A stretch of 57,643 nucleotides of DNA from Brevundimonas sp. (GCF_016463295.1 NZ_JAEMRO010000009.1:1-57643), one strand, 5' to 3'; shown: positions 10,348 to 18,316, counted from the stretch's first letter. Program-made: numbers and translations. Notes: a model not told the origin generated them from the letters alone.

Positions 10348-10902
10348 ATGCGTAAGACCGCGCTTCTCTCTGGTGTCGCCGGCCTGCTTCTGATGAGCGC
10401 TCCCGCGTTCGCCCAGGACAGCACGGCCCCGCAGACGCCTCCCGCTCCCCCCGCCCCGGCGACCGCGCCGCAGGAGCCGATGGCCCCGGCCGCTCCGGCT
10501 CCCGCACCGGCTCAGCCGCAAACTCTGACTCTGACGCCCGGCGCACCCGTAGCTGGTGTCGACGGCACGCCGCTGGGCACCCTTGAAGGCGCTCGGTCCA
10601 CGCCTGCCGGTCAGGAACTGACCGTCCGCGGCAGCGACGGCCAACTGCGTGGCGTGCCCGTCTCGGGTGGCGTCGAGCAGAATGGATCCGGCGTGACCGT
10701 CGGCTGGAATGCCGAACAGTTCCGCGCCGCTCCGGCGATCGAAGGCGCTGCCCCGGCAGCATCCGAGACCGCACCGCCGGCCCCGACGTCGGAGCCGATG
10801 ACGCCTCCGGCCGCCAGCGAGCCCACGCTGCCGACCGAGCCTACCGACCCGGCTTCGCCGCCGACTACGGATGGTGACGACGATACGACGTCTCCCGAGT
10901 AA
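10348..10902 (+). CDS. Secreted Pro/Ala-rich protein of unknown function
   Basis: 184 aa. A clear signal peptide (RKTALLSGVAGLLLMSAPAFAQ) precedes a low-complexity Pro/Ala stretch (about residues 25-60), a compact central region (TLTLTPGAPVAGVDGTPLGTLEGARSTPAGQELTVRGSDGQLRGVPV, about 60-115) and an acidic Pro/Thr-rich tail ending DGDDDTTSPE. The central part resembles short beta-rich repeats of uncharacterised alphaproteobacterial exported proteins. ATG 10348 has AAGGTGG at 10336-10342. I do not recognise a function. It diverges from mprF and ends in a strong terminator. Confidence 0.7.
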   Translation: MRKTALLSGVAGLLLMSAPAFAQDSTAPQTPPAPPAPATAPQEPMAPAAPAPAPAQPQTLTLTPGAPVAGVDGTPLGTLEGARSTPAGQELTVRGSDGQLRGVPVSGGVEQNGSGVTVGWNAEQFRAAPAIEGAAPAASETAPPAPTSEPMTPPAASEPTLPTEPTDPASPPTTDGDDDTTSPE

Positions 10903-10924
10903 GTTCGTCTCGTTGACATGAAGA

Positions 10925-10950
10925 GGGCGGTCCTTCGGGGCCGCCCTTTT
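10925..10950 (+). terminator. Terminator after the Pro/Ala-rich protein gene
   Basis: GGGCGGTCC - TTCG - GGGCCGCCC (9-bp stem, one wobble) followed by TTTTT. Confidence 0.85.
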
Positions 10951-11131
10951 TGCTGTCCGATGCACATCCGTCCGCGAGGCAAACACCGCTCCTCTAGATC
11001 GAAAGCTCGCGAGCGCAAAGATCCGAGCAGCTTCGGGTCCGGCCTCAACGACTGCCTTTCGTCGCAAGACGTCTTGGCGGAGGGCGCTGATTGCAACTGG
11101 CTGAGCCAATGACATTTGACTGTCCGAGCAC
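10951..11131. other. Intergenic stretch without a gene
   Basis: About 180 bases between two convergent terminators. Short open frames here have no ribosome site and a composition that looks non-protein. It holds two perfect palindromes, GCTCGCGAGC (11005-11014) and CAAGACGTCTTG (11065-11076), whose meaning I cannot tell. Confidence 0.4.
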
Positions 11132-11162
11132 AAAAAAAGGCGGCTCCGGTTCGAGCCGCCTT
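11132..11162 (-). terminator. Terminator of the GlsB-like gene
   Basis: GGCGGCTC and GAGCCGCC flank a six-base loop, with AAAAAAA on the left, which reads as a poly-U tract for the minus-strand gene ending at 11186. Confidence 0.85.
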
Positions 11163-11185
11163 CTTCTAGTTTACTGATCCAAAGA

Positions 11186-11434
11186 TCAGGCGCGGCGCTT
11201 GACCAGGCCCAGCAGGAACAGCAGCAGGCAGGCACCCAGGAACGCGACGATCAAGGTGACGATGTTGAAGCCACCGATGTCGACCCCAAGGAAGGTGCCC
11301 GAAATCCAGCCACCCAGAATAGCACCGACGATGCCGACGATCAGGTTGGTGATCAGGCCGTGGCTACGACCCATGACCTTTTCAGCCAGCCAGCCGGCGA
11401 CGATGCCGATGATGATCCATCCAATGATACCCAT
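11186..11434 (-). CDS. GlsB/YeaQ/YmgE family stress-response membrane protein
   Basis: 82 aa, a typical length for this family (transglycosylase-associated protein fold). Three glycine-rich membrane helices: GIIGWIIIGIVAGWLAEKVMG, GLITNLIVGIVGAILGGWISG and FNIVTLIVAFLGACLLLFLLGLVKRR. The motif GHG/SHGLITNLIVGIVGA is characteristic. Homologues are induced by osmotic, acid or general stress and sit in the inner membrane; molecular role unknown. ATG 11434 is chosen for GAGAGGGA about seven bases upstream; a start 21 bases further upstream (MEERDYIMG) would include the ribosome site in the coding region. Confidence 0.9.
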   Translation of the reverse strand: MGIIGWIIIGIVAGWLAEKVMGRSHGLITNLIVGIVGAILGGWISGTFLGVDIGGFNIVTLIVAFLGACLLLFLLGLVKRRA

Positions 11435-11594
11435 AATGTAGTCCCTCTCTTCCAAAGCGAAGCTCGCGCAGTAAATGCGCCTGCGACAATCAGGTTGCGT
11501 GGGTGCCCAAACTCCACCGTCTGCCAGCTCAGATTTTCACTGCATTCCCTCTGCGCGCGAGCCCGGCATGTCCCTTGCGCCGTGACAGGCGAGT

Positions 11595-11611
11595 TGTCCC
11601 GCATCGGGACA
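11595..11611. promoter_or_regulatory. Perfect inverted repeat upstream of the XRE gene, candidate operator
   Basis: TGTCCCG and CGGGACA are separated by CAT, ending 18 bases before the XRE start codon. A perfect 7+7 dyad at this position is what an autoregulating XRE repressor would use. There is no T-run, so it is not a terminator. Confidence 0.5.
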
Positions 11612-11629
11612 GTTGCAGGGAATGGGCAC

Positions 11630-12004
11630 ATGGCTACGGACATCGATCTTCATCTCGGCCGCCGTCTTCGTCGTCGGCGTCGCCTGCTGGGCCTGACCCA
11701 GCAACAGCTGGCTCATCAGGTCGGCATCCGCTTTCAGCAGATCCAGAAATACGAGTGCGGGGCCAACCGCATCTCCGCCGCCCGCCTGTGGCAACTGGCC
11801 GAGGCGCTGGAATCGCCGGTGAGCTATTTCTACGACGGTCTGGAAGAGGCGATGGAACGGGGAGGCAGCGCCGGTCAGGGCGGCGAGATGTTTTCCCGCA
11901 AGGAAACCCTCGACCTGATCCAGGCCTATTATCAACTGGACGAGCGTCCTCGCCGTCGCCTGCTGGACCTGGCAAAATCGCTCCACGATGGCGAGGCCGC
12001 GTAA
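11630..12004 (+). CDS. XRE-family helix-turn-helix regulator
   Basis: 124 aa. The N-terminal HTH_3 domain is explicit: DIDLHLGRRLRRRRRLLGLTQQQLAHQVGIRFQQIQKYECGANRISAARLWQLAEALESPVSYFYDGL (about residues 4-72). The remaining C-terminal half (METFSRKETLDLIQAYYQLDERPRRRLLDLAKSL-like region) is the short helical tail common in alphaproteobacterial XRE proteins. ATG 11630 is preferred because the region upstream in the same frame reads as promoter and palindrome, and AGGGA lies eight bases before it. It probably represses its own promoter through the inverted repeat at 11595-11611, and perhaps the DUF350 and protease genes that follow. Confidence 0.88.
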   Translation: MATDIDLHLGRRLRRRRRLLGLTQQQLAHQVGIRFQQIQKYECGANRISAARLWQLAEALESPVSYFYDGLEEAMERGGSAGQGGEMFSRKETLDLIQAYYQLDERPRRRLLDLAKSLHDGEAA

Positions 12005-12114
12005 GGCCGCCGATCTAACGTTGCGACATTTTCCTGCATACTGTGTCTCCGCAACGCTTGCGGATTACGGCGAAAAGTGGGCAAGCGTCTGCAACCTCTG
12101 ATCGACCGGACGCC

Positions 12115-12558
12115 ATGGACGCCTCGACCCTCCCTCCCGTGCTGGACAGCGCCGAGTTCCAGGCGTTCGCCACCGGCTTTCCGACCATGATCGCTCATCT
12201 GGCGGTGACACTGGGGCTGATGCTGGGTGGCGCGCTGGTCTATGTCTGGATGACGCCGTGGAAAGAAGTGGCCCTGATTCGTCAGGGCAATGCCGCCGCA
12301 GCGCTGGCCTTGGCCGGGGTGCTGGTCGGCCTGGCCATTCCGCTGGCGGTCAGCCTGAACGTCTCGACCTCGGTGCGCGACATCCTGATCTGGGGCGTGG
12401 CAACGGTGGCGCTGCAACTGCTGGCCTTCCGGCTGGTCGACATGCTGCTGACGGGTCTGCCGCAGCGCATCCGCCAGGGCGAGATCGCCGCCGCCATCCT
12501 GCTGGTCGGGGCCAAGCTGTCGACAGCGCTGATCCTCGCGGCCGCCCTGACGGGCTGA
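12115..12558 (+). CDS. DUF350 membrane protein
   Basis: 147 aa with four predicted membrane helices: FPTMIAHLAVTLGLMLGGALVYVWM, GNAAAALALAGVLVGLAIPLAVSLNVS, ILIWGVATVALQLLAFRLVDMLL and GEIAAAILLVGAKLSTALILAAALTG. The two internal repeats, with a charged IRQGN / IRQGE turn, are diagnostic of DUF350 (YjfL/UPF0719). Function is unknown across the family. No strong ribosome site is seen before ATG 12115. The next gene begins nine bases after its stop, so the two are probably co-transcribed. Confidence 0.85.
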   Translation: MDASTLPPVLDSAEFQAFATGFPTMIAHLAVTLGLMLGGALVYVWMTPWKEVALIRQGNAAAALALAGVLVGLAIPLAVSLNVSTSVRDILIWGVATVALQLLAFRLVDMLLTGLPQRIRQGEIAAAILLVGAKLSTALILAAALTG

Positions 12559-12567
12559 GGCGGGACG

Positions 12568-13389
12568 ATGCCGCGCCCGCCCGACTGGCTGATCTATCTG
12601 GCTGTCGCCTGTGGCCTGCTGCTGTTTTCGCTGAGCAAGCGCGAGAATGCGGACGCACCGGTCGCTGAGGTGCCCGCAGAGGCCGAAGGGCCGCTACTGG
12701 GACCCGTCACGCCGTTCGACCCAGCCGTGACGGTCAATGCACCCGACATCCCGTTTCAACCCTCATCCGGCACCGCCTTTTCGGTCGCCCGCAAGGGACG
12801 CTGGATCACCGCCCGCCACGTCGTCGAAGGGTGTCGCCAACCGGCCATCATGGTCGGGGGCGGCCGAGCCGTCGCCGCAGATGTGCGTCTGGCCTCGCGG
12901 GCCGACATCGCGCTCCTGATCACCGACGGCGGTACAGCCGCCCTTCCGGTCAGCCCCGAACGCGACCTGCGATCAGGCCAGCGGGGCTATCATCCCGGCT
13001 ATCCCCAGGCGCGTCCCGGCGAGGCGACGTCTCGCCTGCTGGGCCGCGAAACCTTGCGGGTGCGCGGACGCGGACAGCGCGACGAGCCGGTGCTGGCCTG
13101 GGCCGAGGTCGGGCGAACAGACGGCCTGGGCGGGACCCTGGCCGGCCTTTCGGGCGCGCCGGTGCTGGACCGCCAGGGCCGGGCCGTCGGCGTCACCATT
13201 GCCGAAAGCCCGCGCCGGGGCCGCATCTACACCACATCGCCCGAAACCTTCGGACCGGCCGTGCGCGGCATCCAGACCACCAGCGAGCGCCTGCGCGACC
13301 GGGCCATCACCGTCGAGAACTATGGCGAGGTCGCAGACGACCTGCGCCGCGACCTGAATGTGGCCCAGGTGGTCTGCCTGTCCGCCTGA
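12568..13389 (+). CDS. Membrane-anchored trypsin-like serine protease
   Basis: 273 aa. One N-terminal membrane segment (LIYLAVACGLLLFSL, residues 8-22) precedes a periplasmic chymotrypsin-fold domain. The catalytic triad is readable: His84 in WITARHVVEGC, Asp113 in SRADIALL, and Ser195 in LAGLSGAPVLD, where the usual GNSGGP is replaced by GLSGAP. Cys89 and the Cys near the C-terminus (VVCLSA) could pair. No PDZ domain follows, unlike DegP/DegQ. Its place directly behind a DUF350 gene suggests joint action at the membrane; substrate unknown. Confidence 0.82.
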   Translation: MPRPPDWLIYLAVACGLLLFSLSKRENADAPVAEVPAEAEGPLLGPVTPFDPAVTVNAPDIPFQPSSGTAFSVARKGRWITARHVVEGCRQPAIMVGGGRAVAADVRLASRADIALLITDGGTAALPVSPERDLRSGQRGYHPGYPQARPGEATSRLLGRETLRVRGRGQRDEPVLAWAEVGRTDGLGGTLAGLSGAPVLDRQGRAVGVTIAESPRRGRIYTTSPETFGPAVRGIQTTSERLRDRAITVENYGEVADDLRRDLNVAQVVCLSA

Positions 13390-13444
13390 TTCTGTGGGGT
13401 TGGCCGTGCGCGATGCGAGGGTCGCGGGAAAAGCCCGCAAGCGA

Positions 13445-13843
13445 TCAGTCCTGCTTCAACTGCTCCAGCGCCGCATCGGCCTGCTTCTTGTGCCTCGGCC
13501 GGATATTGGCCCCCAGCGTCGCGATCAGGGCGGCGATGACAGCCGCGTCGTCGGTGAAGCCGATGCCGGCGAAGATGTCCGGGATGGCATCCACCGGCAG
13601 GACGAAATAGGCAAGCCCGCCCATGATCAGCCCCTTGGCCGCCAGAGGCGTCTCGGGGTCACGTGCGGCGAACCACACGCTCAGCGCCTGTCCCGCAAAG
13701 GGGATGCGGGCAGCCGTACGCCGGATTTTGGGCCAGAAGCCCTTCTGAACCCGGACCTCGTTGGTGGCCAGCACCGAGGGCACCAGGGCACGTTTAGGGT
13801 CCAGGGCCTCGTCGGGCGTCATCGGCTTGGTATTCGTGGTCAT
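13445..13843 (-). CDS. DUF1232 (YkvA-like) protein
   Basis: 132 aa. The DUF1232 signature is seen in the C-terminal half: DPETPLAAKGLIMGGLAYFVLPVDAIPDIFAGIGFTDDAAVIAALIATLG (about residues 62-112), with the conserved YxxxPxDxIPD core. The N-terminal 45 residues are polar and species-specific. Members are small membrane-associated proteins of unknown function. It diverges from the SDR gene with a 55-bp spacer that must hold both promoters. Confidence 0.85.
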   Translation of the reverse strand: MTTNTKPMTPDEALDPKRALVPSVLATNEVRVQKGFWPKIRRTAARIPFAGQALSVWFAARDPETPLAAKGLIMGGLAYFVLPVDAIPDIFAGIGFTDDAAVIAALIATLGANIRPRHKKQADAALEQLKQD

Positions 13844-13898
13844 GGCGGCTAAAGCCCCGCAATCGTCATTCGTTCAATCCCATATAGGAACAGAGGCC

Positions 13899-14681
13899 AT
13901 GAAACTCGACGGGTCAATCGCAGCGGTCGTCACGGGCGGGGCCTCGGGCCTGGGTGAAGGCACCGCGCGCGCCATCGCCGCCACCGGTGCCAAGGTCGCC
14001 CTGTTCGACATGAATGCCGAAAAGGGCGAGGCCATCGCCGCCGAGATCGGCGGCGTCTTCTGCCAGGTCGACGTCACCTCCGACGAGGAAGTGGCCGCCG
14101 CCTTCGCCAAGGCCCGCGCCGCCCACGGCCAGGAGCGCCTGACCGTCAACTGCGCCGGCATCGCCACGGGCCAGAAGACCGTCAGCCGCAAACGCGACAC
14201 GGGCGAGACCCGCGCCCATGACATGGCCAGCTTCGAGCGCACGGTCCGCATCAACCTGTTCGGCACCTTCCGCGTGCTGAGCCAGTCGGCCCTGGGCATG
14301 GTCGACCTGGAGCCCATGGAGGACGGCGAACGCGGCTTGATCGTCAATACCGCCTCGGTGGCGGCCCAGGACGGCCAGATCGGCCAGGCGGCCTATTCGG
14401 CGTCCAAGGGCGGCGTCTATGCCATGACCCTGCCCGTGGCCCGCGACCTGGCCCAGGAGGGTATCCGCGTGAACACCATCCTGCCCGGCATCATGTGGAC
14501 GCCGATGATGGCCGGCATGGACCAGAAGGTTCAGGACAGTCTGGCCGCCGCCATCCCCTTCCCCAGCCGACTGGGCAAGCCGTCGGACTATGCGTCCCTG
14601 GTGCTGGAACTGGCCCGCAACGTCTACATCAACGGCGAGTGCATCCGCCTGGACGGAGCCATCCGGCTCGCCCCGCGCTGA
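13899..14681 (+). CDS. Short-chain dehydrogenase/reductase, 3-hydroxyacyl-CoA dehydrogenase type II-like
   Basis: 260-aa classical SDR. Nucleotide site TGGASGLGEGT (about residues 13-23), acidic residue after beta2 (LFDMN) favouring NAD, NCAG, the catalytic Ser in NTASVAAQDGQ and the Tyr-Lys pair in AAYSASKGG. The insertion VSRKRDTGETRAHDMASFERTVRINLFGTF and the ending RLGKPSDYASLVLELARNVYINGECIRLDGAIRLAPR resemble the HSD10 / type II 3-hydroxyacyl-CoA dehydrogenase branch, which oxidises short and branched 3-hydroxyacyl-CoAs. Start ATG 13899 follows GGAACAGAGG. Substrate assignment is by resemblance only. Confidence 0.85.
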   Translation: MKLDGSIAAVVTGGASGLGEGTARAIAATGAKVALFDMNAEKGEAIAAEIGGVFCQVDVTSDEEVAAAFAKARAAHGQERLTVNCAGIATGQKTVSRKRDTGETRAHDMASFERTVRINLFGTFRVLSQSALGMVDLEPMEDGERGLIVNTASVAAQDGQIGQAAYSASKGGVYAMTLPVARDLAQEGIRVNTILPGIMWTPMMAGMDQKVQDSLAAAIPFPSRLGKPSDYASLVLELARNVYINGECIRLDGAIRLAPR

Positions 14682-14752
14682 GGCCCGCCGCAGGCGTGAA
14701 CCCCCAAGACGCGGTCCTTGTCGCCCGAGCGCAGAATTATGCGCTTTTGGGC

Positions 14753-14782
14753 TTGCGAGAAACCGGAAGGGTCCGCTATAGG
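14753..14782 (+). promoter_or_regulatory. Promoter of tRNA-Gly
   Basis: TTGCGA (14753-14758) and TATAGG (14777-14782) are 18 bases apart, placing transcription start about ten bases before the tRNA. Confidence 0.55.
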
Positions 14783-14799
14783 CCCGCCTCCGACTGATT

Positions 14800-14874
14800 G
14801 CGGGCGTAGCTCAGTGGTAGAGCACAACCTTGCCAAGGTTGGGGTCGAGAGTTCGAATCTCTTCGCCCGCTCCA
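14800..14874 (+). tRNA. tRNA-Gly (anticodon GCC)
   Basis: A complete cloverleaf of 75 nt: acceptor GCGGGCG/CGCCCGC, D-stem GCTC/GAGC, anticodon stem CAACC/GGTTG around loop TTGCCAA, T-loop TTCGAAT, discriminator T and encoded CCA. Followed by an efficient terminator. A partial second copy lies 112 bases downstream. Confidence 0.97.
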
Positions 14875-14887
14875 GTCGAAACCAAGA

Positions 14888-14914
14888 GGCCCGGTCGCAA
14901 GATCGGGCCTTTTT
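14888..14914 (+). terminator. Terminator of tRNA-Gly
   Basis: GGCCCGGTC - GCAA - GATCGGGCC with one wobble pair, then TTTTT. Confidence 0.85.
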
Positions 14915-14941
14915 GCTGTCCGCGCACCGGGAAGCGTAAGT

Positions 14942-14994
14942 TTGCCAGGGTTGGGGCCGAGCGTTCGAATCTCTTCGCCCGCTCCAGTCGAAAC
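14942..14994 (+). pseudogene. Truncated tRNA-Gly copy (3' half only)
   Basis: These 53 bases repeat 14830-14882 with three mismatches. They cover the anticodon (GCC), variable loop, T-arm, acceptor 3' strand, CCA and the eight bases after it. The 5' half (acceptor 5' strand, D-arm) is absent and replaced by unrelated sequence, so no cloverleaf can form. It has its own terminator-like hairpin. It is best explained as a tandem tRNA duplication whose second copy lost its 5' half, or as an attachment-site scar. Confidence 0.85.
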
Positions 14995-15000
14995 GCACAA

Positions 15001-15024
15001 GGCCTGCCGGAAACGGCGGGCCTT
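15001..15024 (+). terminator. Terminator-like hairpin after the tRNA-Gly fragment
   Basis: GGCCTGCCG - GAAA - CGGCGGGCC followed by TTTG. It corresponds in position to the terminator of the intact tRNA copy and may also face the TraB-like gene ending at 15051. Confidence 0.65.
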
Positions 15025-15050
15025 TGTCGTATCTGGTGCCTAGGCGTTCG

Positions 15051-16025
15051 TTATTTCCATGCCGGCCCGACCACGTCGAAGCCGCGCGCTTCCAGCCCGT
15101 CCAGAACACCGCCCTCTTCGGCCAGCAGGCGGATGGGGGCCACGCCCATGGTGACACCGGAACCCGTCATGGCCGTTTCGATGGCCGCGGCCCACTGCTG
15201 ATGCAGTTGCGAGCCGATCTCCGGGTCGGCCCAGGGCCAGCAGACGTTCAGGGCTTGGTCGATCGGCGAGGCCACGACATCGGGCACGCGCAAGGCGCGC
15301 CAGTCTTCGGCACGGTCACGTCCGGCCGTTGGTCCGTATTCGGCGGCGGCGATCGCGGCCTGAGTGCAGGCGACGTGTTCGCCCTGAGGAGCCGTGATCA
15401 GGCTGTCGACGATCTCGTCGCCGCGAACGGTGCCGACCGGACGGGTTTCCACCCGCCCGCGTCGAGCCGCCCGCTTGATGACATCGACGGCGTCCTCGCC
15501 CTCGCGCCCCTGACCGTATCCGGCCTTGTCCTTCATCAGGTCCAGGCTGAGGAACAGCAGGCTTTTGCTCCGCCAGCCCTGATTGCGCTCGCCAGCCATG
15601 AGGGTCTCCAGCCGTGACTGATACTCCGGGGTCAGATAGTCGGCGGTCGTTGTCCCGCGCGGCATCTGGCCGATGGTGCGGGCCCGCCAGATCACGCGAA
15701 ACACATCCGACAGGGACGCCTGTCCCACAGCGGGCGTCAGGATCAGGTCCGACCGCGCGGCCGCCGCCTCCAGATCGTCGGGTCGCCAGGTCACGTCGCG
15801 CGGGATTCGCCCTATGGCCCCGACCAGGATCAGCGTGCTGTCACCCTGCGTCACCGTCCACATCGGGGCGCCCGACCGCCGCGCCATAACGACGACATCG
15901 TCCAAGGTGGCCGCTTCCTCCTGAGGATCGGCGGAATAGGTAGTCTGGGGTGCCGTCTGGGCCAGGCTGACGGTCGCGACCGACATCAGGGCGGCAGCGG
16001 CAAAGCCTGCAAGACTATGTTTCAT
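15051..16025 (-). CDS. TraB/GumN family exported protein
   Basis: 324 aa with a signal peptide (KHSLAGFAAAALMSVATVSLAQ). The TraB/GumN domain starts at PMWTVTQGDSTLILVGAIGRIPRDVTWRPDDLEAA (about residues 54-90) and extends to a C-terminal WAAAIETAMTGSGVTMGVAPIRLLAEEGGVLDGLEARGFDVVGP. In the TraB/TIKI fold the first motif normally reads GxxH; here the His position is Gly (LVGAIGRIP), so a metal-dependent protease activity is doubtful. Two conserved Cys (ACTQ and VCWPW) could form a disulfide. Periplasmic or outer-membrane associated; role unknown. It diverges from the TonB receptor gene. Confidence 0.75.
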   Translation of the reverse strand: MKHSLAGFAAAALMSVATVSLAQTAPQTTYSADPQEEAATLDDVVVMARRSGAPMWTVTQGDSTLILVGAIGRIPRDVTWRPDDLEAAAARSDLILTPAVGQASLSDVFRVIWRARTIGQMPRGTTTADYLTPEYQSRLETLMAGERNQGWRSKSLLFLSLDLMKDKAGYGQGREGEDAVDVIKRAARRGRVETRPVGTVRGDEIVDSLITAPQGEHVACTQAAIAAAEYGPTAGRDRAEDWRALRVPDVVASPIDQALNVCWPWADPEIGSQLHQQWAAAIETAMTGSGVTMGVAPIRLLAEEGGVLDGLEARGFDVVGPAWK

Positions 16026-16197
16026 CGTCTGTCCTTGTTTCGATCAATAGAACGCATGCAATAACTGTCTTATCAAGAACACGAAGATGAAATCCGTGTA
16101 ATGATGTCGTCGATTTAATCCACCTGTCCAGCTTGTAACTGGAGACGGCCGCGACATCCAGCCACACCTCTCGCCAACACACGAGGGGAATCCTGAC

Positions 16198-18243
16198 ATG
16201 ACCAAGACCATCCTGCTGGCCACCACGGCCATCCTGCTGAGCGCCGGTGCCGCTTCCGCTCAGGCTCCGGTACAGGGCACCCCGGCTCCGCAGGCCGAAG
16301 CCGGTCAGCAGGGCGTGCTGATCTTCAAGCCCGACTTCTTCGCCGACTCCCGCCCCAACACCGCCCTGGACATGGTCGAGCGCGTTCCCGGGTTCGATCT
16401 GGACGACGGCGACGGCGGGCGCGGCTTCGAAGGGGCTGTCGGCAACGCCCTGATCAACGGGTCGCGTCCGGCCTCCAAGAACGACAGCGGCTCCAGCGCC
16501 CTGAACCGCGTCCAGGCCGCCCAGGTCGAGCGGATCGAGCTGATCCGCGGCGGCGCACCCGGCATCGACATGCAGGGCTATCCGGTCGTCGTGAACGTGA
16601 TCCTGAAGACGACGACCAGCAGCGAACATGTGCTGCAGTCCGACGCCGTCCTTTTCGAGGGGTCGGGGCGGGACGTCTACGGCTTCCGCTATCAATACAC
16701 CTCGCGTGCCGGTGAGAAGGTCTGGAGCCTGGTCGTGTCCGACGGCATCGGCACCAGCGACGCCAATGGACCTGGCCGCACGGTTGTCCGGGACGGTACC
16801 GGTGCCATCCTGTCCGACGAGGCCTATGTCAACGACCAGTACGGTGGCGGCACGGCGGCGCGACTGAACTATGCCTCGCCCTTCCTGGGCGGCAAGATCG
16901 ACGCCACGACGCGATACGGCATCGGCGACTTCCAGGGATTCGACCTGTTCACCTCAGCGGACAGCCGCCGTCTGGAAACCTTCGACAGCGAGGACGAGAG
17001 CTTCGAGATGGGTGTCACCTACACCCGACCGCTACGTGCCAACCTCAGTCTGGAAACCCGGCTGATCCATGAACAGACCACCTTCGACAATGTCGCCACC
17101 TTCGACGAAACCATGGGCGGCGTGGCCGAACCCACGGTCGACTTCGCCTCGAAAGGCGATGCCTCGGAATCGATCCTGCGCGGCCTGCTGCGCTGGGAGC
17201 GGTCGCCGACCCTGACCTTCGAAGCGGGCGGCGAGGTAGCCTACAATATGCTGGATACGACCCAGGCCCTGTCGGTCGGCGGCACGCCCGTGCCCCTGCC
17301 GTCCGCCTCGGTCAAGGTCGAGGAGACGCGGGGCGAACTGTTCGGCAAATCGACCTGGCGCATCACGCCCAAACTGTCGCTGGACGGCGGCCTGCGCCTG
17401 GAACGCTCGACCATCAGCCAGTCGGGCGGCGCGGATTCCGAACGCACCTTCGAGTTCGTCAAACCCCGCCTGCAGCTGACATGGACCCCCTGGGCCAACC
17501 ATCAGGTCCGCGCCCGCGTCGAGCGCGAGGTGGGTCAGCTGGACTTCGGCGACTTCGCGGCCAGCGCCGACCTCAGCGACGAGGAAGTCCTGGGCGGCAA
17601 CGTCAATCTGTCGCCGGAAGAGCGCTGGATCGGCGAGATCGTCTACGAACGCCGCTTCTGGGGCGAGGGCGTGGTCTCCATCGGCTATCGCCATGACGAG
17701 ATCACCAACGCCATCGACCGCATCCCGCTGGAAGACGGCCTGTCCGCCGTCGGCAATATCGGCGACGGAACGCTGGATCAGTTGTCGCTCAACGTCGTGG
17801 TGCCCTTGTCCAAACTGGGCGTCTCGGGCGGGAAATTGTCCTTCCGCAACGACTGGAACCACACCGAGGTCACCGATCCGACTACCGGCCGCATCCGTGC
17901 GATCTCCGGCCTGCGCCCCAGCCAGCCGAACATCACCTTTACCCAAGACATTCCCAGCTGGAAGATCAACTACCGGCTGACCGTACTGACGTCGCTGGAG
18001 CAGTACGTCTATGGTCCCGACCAGATCTCGGGCTTCGAGGGCAAGGACTATTACGAGGCCGAGATCGAATACAAACCTGCCCCCGGCTGGAGCCTGCGGG
18101 CCAAGCTGAACGTCTGGGACGACTTCCAGGTCAACCGTACGGTCTTCGCCGACCGCACAGAACCCCGCCCGATCCGGATCACCGAGACCCGCGACATCGA
18201 CCCCCGGACCTTCCTGAGCCTGACGGTGCGCAAGACGTTTTGA
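16198..18243 (+). CDS. TonB-dependent outer-membrane receptor
   Basis: 681 aa. Signal peptide (TKTILLATTAILLSAGAASAQ), then the plug domain with RPNTALDMVERVPGFDLDDG, GNALINGSRPASK and VERIELIRGGAPGIDMQGYPVVVNVILK (about residues 50-145), then a 22-strand-type beta-barrel region to the terminal aromatic RTFLSLTVRKTF. There is no STN signalling domain, and it is at the short end for the family. Substrate is not evident: no siderophore or sugar gene is adjacent, although a POT peptide transporter converges on it. It could take up peptides or oligosaccharides; this is inference from context only. Confidence 0.85.
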   Translation: MTKTILLATTAILLSAGAASAQAPVQGTPAPQAEAGQQGVLIFKPDFFADSRPNTALDMVERVPGFDLDDGDGGRGFEGAVGNALINGSRPASKNDSGSSALNRVQAAQVERIELIRGGAPGIDMQGYPVVVNVILKTTTSSEHVLQSDAVLFEGSGRDVYGFRYQYTSRAGEKVWSLVVSDGIGTSDANGPGRTVVRDGTGAILSDEAYVNDQYGGGTAARLNYASPFLGGKIDATTRYGIGDFQGFDLFTSADSRRLETFDSEDESFEMGVTYTRPLRANLSLETRLIHEQTTFDNVATFDETMGGVAEPTVDFASKGDASESILRGLLRWERSPTLTFEAGGEVAYNMLDTTQALSVGGTPVPLPSASVKVEETRGELFGKSTWRITPKLSLDGGLRLERSTISQSGGADSERTFEFVKPRLQLTWTPWANHQVRARVEREVGQLDFGDFAASADLSDEEVLGGNVNLSPEERWIGEIVYERRFWGEGVVSIGYRHDEITNAIDRIPLEDGLSAVGNIGDGTLDQLSLNVVVPLSKLGVSGGKLSFRNDWNHTEVTDPTTGRIRAISGLRPSQPNITFTQDIPSWKINYRLTVLTSLEQYVYGPDQISGFEGKDYYEAEIEYKPAPGWSLRAKLNVWDDFQVNRTVFADRTEPRPIRITETRDIDPRTFLSLTVRKTF

Positions 18244-18263
18244 GAGCACGGCACGCGGCAACG

Positions 18264-18300
18264 AAAAAAGGGCGGAGCCGCAAGGCCCCGCCCTTCTTCT
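18264..18300. terminator. Bidirectional terminator between TonB receptor and POT transporter
   Basis: GGGCGGAGCC - GCAA - GGCCCCGCCC (one mismatch) with AAAAAA on the left and TTCTTCTT on the right, so it can serve both convergent genes. Confidence 0.8.
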
Positions 18301-18316
18301 TGTGCGCCTTACCCGA

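Noticed and set aside
10918-11112. Short plus-strand open frame of 64 codons
   Set aside because: It begins inside a terminator hairpin, has no ribosome site and an Arg/Ser-rich composition typical of non-coding frames.
14942-14994. A second functional tRNA-Gly
   Set aside because: No acceptor 5' strand or D-arm exists upstream, so the cloverleaf cannot form; listed as a fragment.
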